DNA of 64,000 bases, from contig CAMPDW010000011.1 in the NCBI GenBank assembly GCA_946699565.1, forward strand, positions 1 through 64,000, written 5' to 3'. Below the pieces are notes generated by a model that saw only the letters and a list, made by a program, of their open reading frames with translations, had not been told where the DNA came from and ran no database searches. The position numbers and the translations under genes were made by a program. This DNA is from an uncultured Commensalibacter sp. Its GTDB lineage: Bacteria > Pseudomonadota > Alphaproteobacteria > Acetobacterales > Acetobacteraceae. Positions 36,612 through 45,678 of the stretch are shown one piece after another (the stretch's first letter is position 1; each line of letters opens with the position of its first letter).

Positions 36612-37172
36612 TTAAAATTGCAGAGATGTTTTTAAAGATTTAATTGCTGATGGAACATCAGAAACGATTTCGAAAAGTTGAAATAAGGAAGAATCAGCAA
36701 ACCCTTGCTTAATGGTATTTCTCAACTGATGATGTAAAGCATCAGCCCAGTTATTGATATTGACAATGATAATTGGTTTGTTATGGAGCTTTAAATAGCG
36801 CCAAGTTAGAATTTCAAAAAATTCATCAAAAGTTCCTATACTACCTGGCATAATTAAATAGGCATCTCCTTCATCATAAAGAATTTTTTTTCTTGAATGC
36901 ATATCTTCCGTGATGGTGAGATTTGTTACGCGGGAATGTTGTCCTTCTTTTTGAATTAAGAATTGAGGGATAATACCTTTGACGTTTCCACCCAGATCAA
37001 TCATGGTATTTGAAATTTCACCCATAAGACCAACGCTTCCACCGCCAAAAACAAGCCGTAATTGATTGTGAACAAAATGGCTTGCTAGTTCTTTTGCTGC
37101 TTGTGTATAAATTGGTTCATTTCCATTTTTTGAGCCGCAGAAAACTGTGATTGAATAGATATAATGAGTCAT
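36612..37172 (-). CDS. LOG family protein (TIGR00730-type lysine-decarboxylase-like / nucleotide phosphoribohydrolase)
   Basis: A 186-residue Rossmann-like protein of the LOG family; characterised members release bases from nucleoside 5'-monophosphates. It shows VFCGSKNGN, VFGGGSVGLMG and MHSRKK. The signature normally written PGGxGTxxE reads PGSIGTFDE (residues 109-117), with Ser111 for the second Gly. The other signature residues, Arg94 and Glu117, are kept, so activity is still possible. It starts 28 bases after the MFS stop, so these two genes probably share a transcript. Confidence 0.85.
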   Translation of the reverse strand: MTHYIYSITVFCGSKNGNEPIYTQAAKELASHFVHNQLRLVFGGGSVGLMGEISNTMIDLGGNVKGIIPQFLIQKEGQHSRVTNLTITEDMHSRKKILYDEGDAYLIMPGSIGTFDEFFEILTWRYLKLHNKPIIIVNINNWADALHHQLRNTIKQGFADSSLFQLFEIVSDVPSAIKSLKTSLQF

Positions 37173-37200
37173 AAAACTTTCTTTAAGATTTTTATAGAAA

Positions 37201-38406
37201 TTAGATCGAAGTTACTTTGTTTTGACAATATAGACTATAGGTCAATAGAACACTACAAAAAGCAAAAAAACTAGCTGATAAATAAAGATAATTATAACCA
37301 AAATGACTTTGAATAAAACCCAATAAAGGGCCAGAAATAAAAAGGGCTATATCTAAAAATAAAGAAAAAGAAGCAAGGGCTGCTCCTTTGTTTTCAATAC
37401 TGACTTTTGATATGGCTATAACGCCTAAAGCTGGATAGATTAGTGAAAAACCGCATCCAGTTAAAGCTGCTCCGATATAGGCACCAATGATTGAGGATTG
37501 TGTAGAAAGTAGAAGCAATCCAATAGTTTCCGTGACTAGGGAAATGATCGAAACAATATAACCACCATATTTTAGGAGTGAATTTTTAAAAATAAAACGA
37601 ATCATAATAAAGGATATGCCAAAAATAGTTAGAGCAATGGCTGAACCTGACCAGTGTTTGCTTATAAAATATAATGCTATGAAAGTATGAATACTACCAA
37701 ATCCAATGGTTGATAAACCAAGGCAACAACCAAAGGCAGAAATTCGTTTAAAGACTTTAGTAAAGGGTAAACGTTTAACAGTTGGCACAGGAACAATGGC
37801 AGGATAAGTTGATGCTAAAAACATGGATAGTGAGGCTAAAATGACAGTGAGAATGGAGAATCCTGATAACCCACCAATAAAATCAATCGGCTGTGAAGCT
37901 AAATAAACCCCTAAGGGAGCACCAATAGCCATGCCACCATACGTGGTTACTCCATTCCATGAAATGACATGAGTTGCATTTTTAATGCCTACCCTACCTA
38001 TATTCCAAACATTGACGCCTGTTGAAGTCCAACTTTCTGAAATACCCATGCAAAATCGACCAAGAAGGATGATGATGAGTGCTATAAAGGGTTGATGAAT
38101 AAAAAATAAGGCTAAAAATGTTAAAAGCCCACCACATGCACTTATTCCCAAACCAATAATGACAGCACTTTTCGCACCTTTGGTATCTAACCATTGACCA
38201 GCCCCAGGACGGCTTATAAAAGTAGCGAGATAGGATGCAGAAACGGTAATTCCTGCTATGATGCTATCATATCCTAATTGTTTATGAACAAAGACAGGTA
38301 TTGTTGCTAAAGGCATACCGATATTGATGAAACAGATAAGGTTAAAAATGGCAGCGGCGAGAATCTTTAATGTAATAGGTTTTGGTTTTAGATAAGATAA
38401 AATCAT
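37201..38406 (-). CDS. Major facilitator superfamily transporter (YfcJ/YhhS-like)
   Basis: A 401-residue membrane carrier with about twelve hydrophobic helices. YLATFISRPGAGQWLDTKGAKSA corresponds to the helix 2-3 loop motif of the family, and GRFCMGISESWTSTGVNVWNIGRVG is like the YfcJ/YhhS subgroup of sugar-efflux-type carriers. The substrate cannot be inferred. It is divergent from the M20 peptidase gene and precedes the LOG gene in the same direction. Confidence 0.88.
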   Translation of the reverse strand: MILSYLKPKPITLKILAAAIFNLICFINIGMPLATIPVFVHKQLGYDSIIAGITVSASYLATFISRPGAGQWLDTKGAKSAVIIGLGISACGGLLTFLALFFIHQPFIALIIILLGRFCMGISESWTSTGVNVWNIGRVGIKNATHVISWNGVTTYGGMAIGAPLGVYLASQPIDFIGGLSGFSILTVILASLSMFLASTYPAIVPVPTVKRLPFTKVFKRISAFGCCLGLSTIGFGSIHTFIALYFISKHWSGSAIALTIFGISFIMIRFIFKNSLLKYGGYIVSIISLVTETIGLLLLSTQSSIIGAYIGAALTGCGFSLIYPALGVIAISKVSIENKGAALASFSLFLDIALFISGPLLGFIQSHFGYNYLYLSASFFAFCSVLLTYSLYCQNKVTSI

Positions 38407-38460
38407 TATTGGTTATTAAATAAAATAAATCAGTGTTTATAATGTAAAATTTTATAATAA

Positions 38461-38466
38461 AAGGAG
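38461..38466 (+). promoter_or_regulatory. Ribosome-binding site deciding a TTG start
   Basis: AAGGAG stands six bases before TTG 38473 and no ATG in that frame lies close by, so the M20 peptidase most likely starts at TTG. Confidence 0.75.
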
Positions 38467-38472
38467 TCTATT

Positions 38473-39849
38473 TTGCAATCAATTCTTTCTTGTGCGGATA
38501 AAGATTTAATAGAATCCTTGAATCGATTATTTGATTTTTTACGGATTCCCAGTATTTCAGCGGATCCGAATCATAATCAAGATTGCCAAAAAGCAGCGAA
38601 GTGGCTACAGAATTATTTACAGGATATGGATTTTAAAGTTCAGATTTGTGAAACCAAAGGCCATCCTATTGTTTTGGCGAATGCTCCTCAAGTTAAAGGG
38701 GCTTTGCATATTTTATTTTATGGTCATTATGATGTTCAACCTGTTGATCCATTGGAGTTATGGCAAATACCTCCTTTTGAACCATGTATTCGTAATGATT
38801 TCGCAGGTAATAAAGTTATTCATGGACGTGGGTCATCGGATGATAAGGGGCAAATTTTAACGTTTCTTGAAGCTTGCCTGGCGATTTACAAACAAAATAA
38901 ACAGTTACCTTTGAATATCACTGTTATCTTGGAAGGTGAAGAAGAAAACGGCGGGGAACATTTACCTGCTTTTTTAGCGCGACAAAAAGATCAATTACAT
39001 CCTGATATTGCTTTTATTTGTGATACGGATATGGCAATGCCTGATGTACCAGCTATTACCGCTATGGTTCGTGGTTTGGTTGGGGAAGAAGTCAAGATTT
39101 ATGCGGCTAATCGTGATCTACATTCAGGGTTATACGGAAATGCCGCTCAAAATCCTATTCAGATTTTATCAGAAATTATTGCAGCATTACGTGATGAAGT
39201 AGGTAGGGTCACGATTCCAAAATTTTATGATGGAGTGCCTGAAATTAATCAATCCATTCGTCAGCAGTGGCAGAAAATTGGTAAAACTGATCAAGCATTA
39301 CTGGATCCGATTGGTTTATACTGTCCAGCAGGTGAGGTTGGTTTTAATGCGATTGAACAAACCTGGTGCCGTCCATCCTGTGAAATTAACGGAATTATGG
39401 GGGGATATGAAGGGCCTAATTTTAAAACAATTATTCCTGCTCATGCTTCAGCTAAAATCTCTTTTCGTTTAGTTGGACAGCAAGATCCGTTTCAAATTCG
39501 AGAAAATTTTCGAATATTTGTCAGATCAAGAATACCTAAGGATTGTAAAGTAGAATTTGTTTCTTACGGTGCTTCAAGAGCAAGTATGATTTCTCTTGAA
39601 GGAAAAAATTTACGTAAAATTAGCAAAGCCTTGGAAGAAGAATGGAATCATAAGACGGTTGTTATTGGTAGTGGAGGTTCAATCCCAGTCGTCAGTGATT
39701 TACAGCGTGAATTTGGAATAGAATCCTTTTTGATTGGATTTGCAAATGTTGATGATTGCATCCATTCCCCGAATGAAAAATATAATCTTCGTTCATTTCA
39801 TAAGGGGATAAGATCTTGGATTCGGATTTTATATGCTTTACGCAGTTAA
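38473..39849 (+). CDS. M20-family dipeptidase/carboxypeptidase
   Basis: A 458-residue zinc-dependent peptidase of the M20 family (CNDP dipeptidase type). Metal-binding residues lie in FYGHYDVQP (His and Asp), GRGSSDDKGQ (bridging Asp), EGEEENGGEH (catalytic Glu and metal Glu), FICDTD and, near the end, CIHSPNE (His). A lid domain is inserted around residues 195-320. It starts with TTG behind AAGGAG. Alternatives are other M20 amidohydrolases, but the length and 'GRGSSDDKGQ' favour dipeptidase. Confidence 0.9.
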   Translation: MQSILSCADKDLIESLNRLFDFLRIPSISADPNHNQDCQKAAKWLQNYLQDMDFKVQICETKGHPIVLANAPQVKGALHILFYGHYDVQPVDPLELWQIPPFEPCIRNDFAGNKVIHGRGSSDDKGQILTFLEACLAIYKQNKQLPLNITVILEGEEENGGEHLPAFLARQKDQLHPDIAFICDTDMAMPDVPAITAMVRGLVGEEVKIYAANRDLHSGLYGNAAQNPIQILSEIIAALRDEVGRVTIPKFYDGVPEINQSIRQQWQKIGKTDQALLDPIGLYCPAGEVGFNAIEQTWCRPSCEINGIMGGYEGPNFKTIIPAHASAKISFRLVGQQDPFQIRENFRIFVRSRIPKDCKVEFVSYGASRASMISLEGKNLRKISKALEEEWNHKTVVIGSGGSIPVVSDLQREFGIESFLIGFANVDDCIHSPNEKYNLRSFHKGIRSWIRILYALRS

Positions 39850-39851
39850 GT

Positions 39852-40592
39852 TTAAAAAATTTTCTGTAATGGGGGTAAATATGAAGTTAATTTGACCCGT
39901 AAAGGCATTAAATAAGCGTTCTGATTCATTTCTTTAACTTTCTGCAAGGCCCTTTTGGCAAAATTAATATTAGCTTGTAGGCTTGTTTCAAAATGATGTG
40001 GGAAGATAACTTTATTTGTTACTTCCCAATATGATTTTGATTTTGGTCCAATGACTGGTGATAAACCCCAAAAAACGGTTTTATTATGGAGCCAATCCAT
40101 ACAAAGTTCCAGCATTTTTTCATCAAATATTGGTTGTGTGAAAAAACCACAGGCACCAGCATCTTCTTTTGATGAAATATGTTCGAGTTCTTCTTTGGGA
40201 GAACGACGATAGGGATCAAAGGCAGCATAGAGTTTTATATGAGGCAATTCCTTGCGATATCGTCTTAAAATACTTTCTGTTGTATTAGGATAAGTATGTT
40301 TATTAAAATCGGAAGGAGGATCCCCTTGAATAATCAAAATTTCTTGTAAATTTTCTAAATCATGGCCTGGTAATGGAAGATTAGGATTGATATCAATAGC
40401 TCTTATATGAGGGATAGAATGCGTATAGAATGGGAAGGTAATTTGAAAAGCATCCCAACTTCGTAAGGTGAAACGCATAAGATCAGGAATGTTGATCGTA
40501 TCAGCAATGGGGAAATATTCTTTGACTTGTTTTATATTATTAAGGATATGATTTTTATCTCTGGGGATTAACTCTACCGAGATTCGTGTCAT
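39852..40592 (-). CDS. Methylenetetrahydrofolate-reductase-like protein
   Basis: A protein of about 246 residues with the MetF TIM-barrel pattern. VELIPRD at the start carries the counterpart of the catalytic Glu, DTINIPDL the following strand, ILIIQGDPPSD the GDPP folate/FAD-site motif, and CGFFTQPIFDEKML the typical FFTQPxFD. It is shorter and more divergent than standard MetF, so it may be a relative with another role. An ATG at 40613 would add seven residues, but AAGGAA six bases before ATG 40592 favours the shorter form. No methionine gene is adjacent. Confidence 0.8.
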   Translation of the reverse strand: MTRISVELIPRDKNHILNNIKQVKEYFPIADTINIPDLMRFTLRSWDAFQITFPFYTHSIPHIRAIDINPNLPLPGHDLENLQEILIIQGDPPSDFNKHTYPNTTESILRRYRKELPHIKLYAAFDPYRRSPKEELEHISSKEDAGACGFFTQPIFDEKMLELCMDWLHNKTVFWGLSPVIGPKSKSYWEVTNKVIFPHHFETSLQANINFAKRALQKVKEMNQNAYLMPLRVKLTSYLPPLQKIF

Positions 40593-40702
40593 GACGAATT
40601 CCTTATATTGCAAATGAATAGTTTAAAATAGTAAATTAAATCGTTTTTAATCGTAAAATTGATAATATAAAAATGAAATAGAATAAAGTTAATTTGAATT
40701 AA

Positions 40703-41197
40703 ATGGTTGCAACATATATACAATGCATGATGATGGTGGCTTCATTTCATCATTTACCTTCTTCCGTTCTACCTGCAATTCAACGTGTTGAAGGCGGAAG
40801 TCCCGGATTGGTTTCCAATAATAAAAATGGAACTCAGGATTTAGGTCTTATGCAAATTAACACACGTTGGGTTGTTCCTTTAATGGAAACAACACATGAA
40901 ACTGGTCAGATCATTTATCAAAGATTGAAGAATGATAATTGCTATAATATTGCAGTTGCAGGAGCTATTTTAAAACTATATCTTATTGAAACAAATGGCA
41001 ATTTAATGCAAGCTATAGGAAATTATCATTCTCATACGTTTAATTTAAACAGTCAATATCAATTTAAAATCATCCAAGCTACTTATTTAAATCATTATCA
41101 TGTTCAAATAAAAAGAACAAAATTTAGAAAATTTATGTTCCCTTATCAACGACGTTTGTTGCGTGCAAGAAAATATGTAAAAAATTCTAAAAAGTAA
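40703..41197 (+). CDS. Lytic transglycosylase SLT-domain protein
   Basis: A 164-residue protein with the goose-lysozyme-like transglycosylase fold: IQRVEGGSPG with probable catalytic Glu30, QDLGLMQIN, and the AIGNYHSHT closing motif. The N-terminus is weakly hydrophobic (about 5-18) and not a clear signal peptide, while the tail is very basic (KRTKFRKFMFPYQRRLLRARKYVK in pieces). Such short enzymes cleave peptidoglycan, often for local cell-wall opening by secretion or conjugation systems, but no such system is nearby. It overlaps the stop of the convergent repeat protein by 11 bases. Confidence 0.82.
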   Translation: MVATYIQCMMMVASFHHLPSSVLPAIQRVEGGSPGLVSNNKNGTQDLGLMQINTRWVVPLMETTHETGQIIYQRLKNDNCYNIAVAGAILKLYLIETNGNLMQAIGNYHSHTFNLNSQYQFKIIQATYLNHYHVQIKRTKFRKFMFPYQRRLLRARKYVKNSKK

Positions 41198-41924
41198 TTT
41201 TCAAAGTATGGTCTTCTTTGCTTTTACCATTTGCCATGCTACGTTGAGTTCTTGAAGATGTTCTACGTTTTTTAGGCGTTATATTTGTTGATGAGGCTTC
41301 TTTTTTTATCGTTTTCTTTTTAGCTGTTGTTGTATTGTTTTTTTTTGGTTTTGGTTGTTTGGGTTTTACTGTTCTTTTTGTTTTTTGATCAGATGACAAT
41401 TTCTTTTTATTAGCGATTAAATCAATTTCATTTTCTGAATTTGAAAATTTTATATCAATTGAAGACTCATCATCTTCTGTAGATTTATTCTCGGTTAAGG
41501 GTTTTACATTTCGGGGAGGGTTATTCTCTTTTATAGATTCTTCAAAGGCTGGAAGATCGATATTTCCTGAAAGTTTGATATTTTCAGAAAGCTCAGCATT
41601 TGATTCCTTGGAGTTTTTCTGTGTTGTTACAATATTTAGGATAGGAGAATGATTGATGGGACGAGGTAATCTTCCTTCTTTTGCTCCGTATAAGATATAA
41701 TGAATAAAAGGGTTCATTGAACTAAATAAAACATCAGGATTTGTTTGTAGATAAAAATTTGTGTTAAAATAACGATTTGGGTTTCTACCTTCTTTATAAC
41801 CAAAAGTTAAATAATGTTCTATTGGATTGGCATCTGCTTTAGCAACATCTTTATATGTTTCTAAATACCAAGCAGAGTCAAAGAGTAGTGAAGGAATTTC
41901 TATATTAGACATTTTTTTTTCCAT
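41187..41924 (-). CDS. Repeat protein (WYL-DV-HY type) with a long lysine-rich tail
   Basis: A 245-residue protein, unrecognised as a family of known function. Residues about 9-85 hold two copies of a 37-residue repeat (FDSAWYLETYKDVAKAD-NPIEHYLTFGYKEGRNP; FNTNFYLQTNPDV-NPFIHYILYGAKEGRLP). Similar repeats are known to me at the ends of some glycosyltransferases and surface proteins of acetic acid bacteria. Residues about 95-170 are acidic and low-complexity, and about 170-240 are rich in Lys, Thr and Ser. There is no signal peptide; a nearer ATG (second Met) could start at about 41909. It is a paralogue of the gene at 42265. Role unknown. Confidence 0.7.
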   Translation of the reverse strand: MEKKMSNIEIPSLLFDSAWYLETYKDVAKADANPIEHYLTFGYKEGRNPNRYFNTNFYLQTNPDVLFSSMNPFIHYILYGAKEGRLPRPINHSPILNIVTTQKNSKESNAELSENIKLSGNIDLPAFEESIKENNPPRNVKPLTENKSTEDDESSIDIKFSNSENEIDLIANKKKLSSDQKTKRTVKPKQPKPKKNNTTTAKKKTIKKEASSTNITPKKRRTSSRTQRSMANGKSKEDHTLKITF

Positions 41925-42264
41925 ACGCTTTGTTTTAATTTTTTATTAATATTATTTTTTAAAATTTAAAAATGAATTATTATAATTTGATTAACTTGTA
42001 ATCTTTCTAAAGATAATTAAATTACAATTATTATGGTTTTTGTTTATTAAAAAGATCATATTTAAGTATTTCATACTATATTTTTTAATAAAAAATAAAA
42101 TATTTTAGAATAAAATATTTTTGTGAAATTATATTTATCGCTCTTTATTATATTACAAGAAGAAAATAATATATAAATTAATATTCTATAGTGTTATTTA
42201 TAAAACATGATTTTTAGAATATTCAAAAGTTTTTTTTATTCATAAAAATTAAATTTTTTATTAA
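41925..42264. other. Gene-free A+T-rich gap between the two paralogues
   Basis: About 340 bases of very A+T-rich sequence with no reading frame, RNA-like structure or recognisable repeat. It should contain the promoter of the lysine-tailed paralogue. Confidence 0.55.
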
Positions 42265-42576
42265 TTAATTTTGAGGGATAGTAACTTTTAATTTTTTATA
42301 AGGAACAGGAGGTTGATTAGCAGGTCTTGGTAGTCTTCCTTCTTTTGCTCCGTATAAGATATAATGAATAAAAGGATTCAAAGGACTTAATGCTATATCT
42401 GGGTAATTTTGCATATAGAAATTTGTATCAAAATAACGATTAGGGTTTCGTCCTTCTTTATAACCAAAAAGTAGATAATGTTCTGTTGGATCGGCACCTG
42501 CTTCAGCAACATCTGTATAAATTTCTAGATACCATGCAGAATCAAAAAATAATGAAGGGATTTCTATATCAGACAT
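42265..42576 (-). CDS. Short repeat protein, paralogue of the lysine-tailed gene
   Basis: A 103-residue protein that consists of almost nothing but two copies of the WYL-DV-HY repeat (about 9-85), ending with a short tail (VPYKKLKVTIPQN). It is closely similar to the first 90 residues of the neighbouring 245-residue protein; the DNA is identical for 42 bases (41670-41711 and 42334-42375). No signal peptide and no enzymatic motif. It could be a binding module or the remains of a longer protein. Function unknown. Confidence 0.65.
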   Translation of the reverse strand: MSDIEIPSLFFDSAWYLEIYTDVAEAGADPTEHYLLFGYKEGRNPNRYFDTNFYMQNYPDIALSPLNPFIHYILYGAKEGRLPRPANQPPVPYKKLKVTIPQN

Positions 42577-42727
42577 TTTATTTATCCATTTTGTTGTAAT
42601 TTTTTCTTATAAATAGTATTTGAATAAATTGTAAACTAAATCGAGATAATTTGATCACTTTGTTTATATAAAAATATTCTAAGAAAAGAAACATAATAAG
42701 TAATTATTAATTTTATAAATATTATAA

Positions 42728-43609
42728 TTATATTTTATTTAAATTTCGGACATTTCGCGCGGCTTGTAAAGTATTGTATAATAAACAGGCGATGGTGACA
42801 GGGCCAACTCCTCCTGGAACAGGTGTAATTTTTGCTGCTTTTCCAAAAGCTTCTTGAAAAGCAACATCTCCAATAAGTTTGGTTTTATTATCCTTTGTTT
42901 TAATACGATTAATGCCAACATCGATAATCGTAGCCCCTTCTTTAATCCATGATCCTTTAACAAGTTCACTACACCCTGTTGCTACAATAAGAATATCTGC
43001 TTCTTGCGCAATTTTTTCTGGGTCACGCGTATGGATATGTGCGACAGTAACTGTACAACCTTCCTGTAGTAAAAGTTGGGCCATGGGTTTACCCATTAGA
43101 TTTGAGGCGCCAATAACTACGGCATGTAAACCTTGTAAACGAGAGCGTTCAGATTTTAGTAACATAAGACATCCTAAAGGAGTACAGGGGATGAAGCCAT
43201 CTTTATGTCCCAAAGCCAGTTTACCAGTATTGTAAGCAGTAAGACCATCCACGTCTTTATGTGGGATGATTGCCTGAATGATTGTATTTGGATTTAATCC
43301 TTTCGGTAAAGGTAATTGGACAAGAATACCGTGAATATCTGGATCATTATTTAAACGAGCGATTAGATTTAAAATTTCTTCCTGTGTTGTTGTTTCTGGC
43401 AAAAGATGCATAAAGGATCGCATGCCAACCTGGTGTGTTTGTTTTGTTTTGTTTCTGACATAAACTTCACTGGCAGGATCATTACCAACTAATATAACCG
43501 CCAGACCAGGGGTTATATTATGATGTTGTTGAAGCTCTTTTACTTCTTGAGCTATTTTTTGGGTCATATTTTTAGCAAAAGCTTTACCGTCAATTAACTG
43601 TGTTTTCAT
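42728..43609 (-). CDS. folD: Bifunctional methylenetetrahydrofolate dehydrogenase/cyclohydrolase
   Basis: A 293-residue cytoplasmic enzyme interconverting methylene-, methenyl- and 10-formyl-tetrahydrofolate. VGNDPASEVYVRNKTK includes the catalytic Lys and Tyr, GILVQLPLPKGLN and ATPLG-like PCTPLGC follow, and the end PVPGGVGPVTIACLLYNT is diagnostic. Complete length. It starts 53 bases after the symporter stop in the same direction. Confidence 0.96.
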   Translation of the reverse strand: MKTQLIDGKAFAKNMTQKIAQEVKELQQHHNITPGLAVILVGNDPASEVYVRNKTKQTHQVGMRSFMHLLPETTTQEEILNLIARLNNDPDIHGILVQLPLPKGLNPNTIIQAIIPHKDVDGLTAYNTGKLALGHKDGFIPCTPLGCLMLLKSERSRLQGLHAVVIGASNLMGKPMAQLLLQEGCTVTVAHIHTRDPEKIAQEADILIVATGCSELVKGSWIKEGATIIDVGINRIKTKDNKTKLIGDVAFQEAFGKAAKITPVPGGVGPVTIACLLYNTLQAARNVRNLNKI

Positions 43610-43662
43610 GGGTTTTAAAGGGTCTCGACAAATGGCATGTGAATATAAATAGAGTATAAAGA

Positions 43663-44976
43663 TTATGTAGAGGTTGTTTGATTTTTATTTGCTTTGACAT
43701 CCCATTCATTGGCAATTGCTGCAATAATACCATTTCCAAGAACACTTGTTGCTGTTCTTGCCATATCGAGAAATTGATCAATTCCTACAATTAGCAATAA
43801 ACCAGCTTCAGGTATTCCAAAACCAGGCATAACTGCAGCCAACATAACCATGGAAGCACGTGGAACACCTGCAATTCCTTTACTACTGACCATCATAACA
43901 AGCAACATCATAATTTGTTTCTCAATCGGTATATGAATATCATAGGCTTGTGCGATAAAAATAGCGGCGAATGAGATGAACATCATGGTGCCGCAGAGGT
44001 TAAAACTGTATCCTAAAGGAACGACAAACCCCGATATTTTAGGTGGAATACCAAATTTTTCAAGTTGTTCAAGAAGTCTTGGAAAAGCAGATTCACTACT
44101 AGCTGTTGCAAAACCAACCATAACGGGTTCTGCAATAAAAGGAAGAAGTTTGAATATTCTCTTTCCCATCATGACATAACCTGTTCCAATTAGGATAATG
44201 AACATAACGAAAATAACAGTATAGAATTCAATTAAGAATAAACCATAACTTTGAATGACTTGAAGTCCATTACGGGTTGCTATGGAGAGTAGGGATGCAA
44301 AAACGACAATTGGTACTATGCTCATCACCATGTCAGTGATTCTTAGCATAATTTTACCTATTCCATCTGTAACTTCTCGGACTAAATGGCATTGTTTTTC
44401 AGGTAATGCAGCTAAAGCTAATCCAAAAAAGACAGCAAAAACAACCAATTGTAACATATCGTTATTTGCCATTGCTGCAACGACACTATCAGGAACAATA
44501 TGGAGCGTAAATTTAATAAGATCAAAATGATAGGTTATATGTGTGTTGGATATGGGTGGTAAATTACGTGTAAAATTTTTGCCTGGTTGAATAATATTAG
44601 CAGCAAGCATTCCAATACCTAAAGAGACAATAGAAGCACCAATAAACCAAATAATGACTTTGATCCCGATTGTCTTTATCGTTTTGGTATCTTGAACGTT
44701 TCCAATTCCAGCAATTAAGGTTGATAGGACAAGAGGAGCTACAATCATTTTAATTAGACGCAAAAATAGATTAACGATAAGTTCAGATAAGGTTAAAATA
44801 AAATGTGAAAGCGTAATATTGCTATTTGCAGATTTATAAATAATGATATCGCCAAAAGCATGACAAACAAGTCCCAAAATGAGTCCAAAAACCATAGAGG
44901 AGCCAATCATAATCGCTTGTTTAATAAGATTACGGGAGGTGGTGTTGGTACTTTGCTTGGTTTGGGGTGCTTCCAT
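43663..44976 (-). CDS. Dicarboxylate/amino acid:cation symporter (DAACS family)
   Basis: A 437-residue inner-membrane carrier of the GltP/DctA group with about eight helices and the two re-entrant loops. ASSESAFPRLLEQLEKFGIP (the serine-rich hairpin), GYSFNLCGTMMF (equivalent of NxDG) and SSKGIAGVPRASMVML are family signatures. In GltP/DctA the second motif has NLDGT; here it is NLCGT. It probably takes up glutamate/aspartate or C4-dicarboxylates with protons or sodium; which is not clear. Likely the gene before folD in one transcript. Confidence 0.92.
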   Translation of the reverse strand: MEAPQTKQSTNTTSRNLIKQAIMIGSSMVFGLILGLVCHAFGDIIIYKSANSNITLSHFILTLSELIVNLFLRLIKMIVAPLVLSTLIAGIGNVQDTKTIKTIGIKVIIWFIGASIVSLGIGMLAANIIQPGKNFTRNLPPISNTHITYHFDLIKFTLHIVPDSVVAAMANNDMLQLVVFAVFFGLALAALPEKQCHLVREVTDGIGKIMLRITDMVMSIVPIVVFASLLSIATRNGLQVIQSYGLFLIEFYTVIFVMFIILIGTGYVMMGKRIFKLLPFIAEPVMVGFATASSESAFPRLLEQLEKFGIPPKISGFVVPLGYSFNLCGTMMFISFAAIFIAQAYDIHIPIEKQIMMLLVMMVSSKGIAGVPRASMVMLAAVMPGFGIPEAGLLLIVGIDQFLDMARTATSVLGNGIIAAIANEWDVKANKNQTTST

Positions 44977-45046
44977 ACTTTATATATTCCTCAAGTCAAA
45001 AAATGATGGTTTTTAAGTTTTTATTAAGTAATGAGAAAATAAAGAG

Positions 45047-45661
45047 TCAAATTAATTTTTTACTACGTAATAAACAGAAAGCGGCAATAGTAACCATACA
45101 CATAATTTTGCCTGTTTTGATCATTTCTTCAAAATATGTTAAGGTTACTGTATGACAGGTCATGTTTTGTTCAGTTGCTTCTCTTTTTGGCTTATGTTGG
45201 GTTAAATCCGTGGCAAGATAAATATGACCTTTTTGATTCGAATATCCCGCCCCTTGATATAAACTTCCTCCATAAGTGATAGTAGCTGCTTGCAATCCTG
45301 TTTCTTCTTCTAATTCTCCAATTGCAATCATTTCTGGTGTGGCTTCAGGTCTTAATTCCCACATGCCCATAGGTAGCTCCCATAGAAATTCTCCAACGGG
45401 ATAGCGATATTGTCGAATAAGAGTAACTGTTTTTTCGCCATTTTTATTCTGACCCAATGGTAGAATAACGGCGAATTGATTGCGTTCTACTACACCAAAC
45501 ATGCCCTTTAATCCATCAGGATAACGGATAATGTCTTCACGAATTTTTAGCCATCGGTTTTCATAAACAATTTGAGAAGATTCTGGAACGATTCCTCCTG
45601 GATCTGCCTGACCAATGATTTTTATTGCTGGATTGTTTTTATAAGGCATTATTTTACTCAT
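45047..45661 (-). CDS. Nudix hydrolase (ADP-ribose-pyrophosphatase-like)
   Basis: A 204-residue enzyme hydrolysing a nucleoside diphosphate linked to another group. The Nudix box spans GMWELRPEAT and GELEEETGL: the acidic metal-binding cluster is kept, while the box is two residues longer than the canonical 23 and the usual Arg before the Glu is Gly. This looks like the 'WELPMG' subgroup. RQYRYPVGEFLWELP before it is typical of ADP-ribose pyrophosphatases. It starts 17 bases after secB and may be co-transcribed. Confidence 0.88.
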   Translation of the reverse strand: MSKIMPYKNNPAIKIIGQADPGGIVPESSQIVYENRWLKIREDIIRYPDGLKGMFGVVERNQFAVILPLGQNKNGEKTVTLIRQYRYPVGEFLWELPMGMWELRPEATPEMIAIGELEEETGLQAATITYGGSLYQGAGYSNQKGHIYLATDLTQHKPKREATEQNMTCHTVTLTYFEEMIKTGKIMCMVTIAAFCLLRSKKLI

Positions 45662-45678
45662 AATGATTGATTTGAATT

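Noticed and set aside
42879..43235. A 118-residue plus-strand reading frame inside folD
   Set aside because: Shadow of folD; the sense gene shows all FolD motifs and no separate signature is present here.
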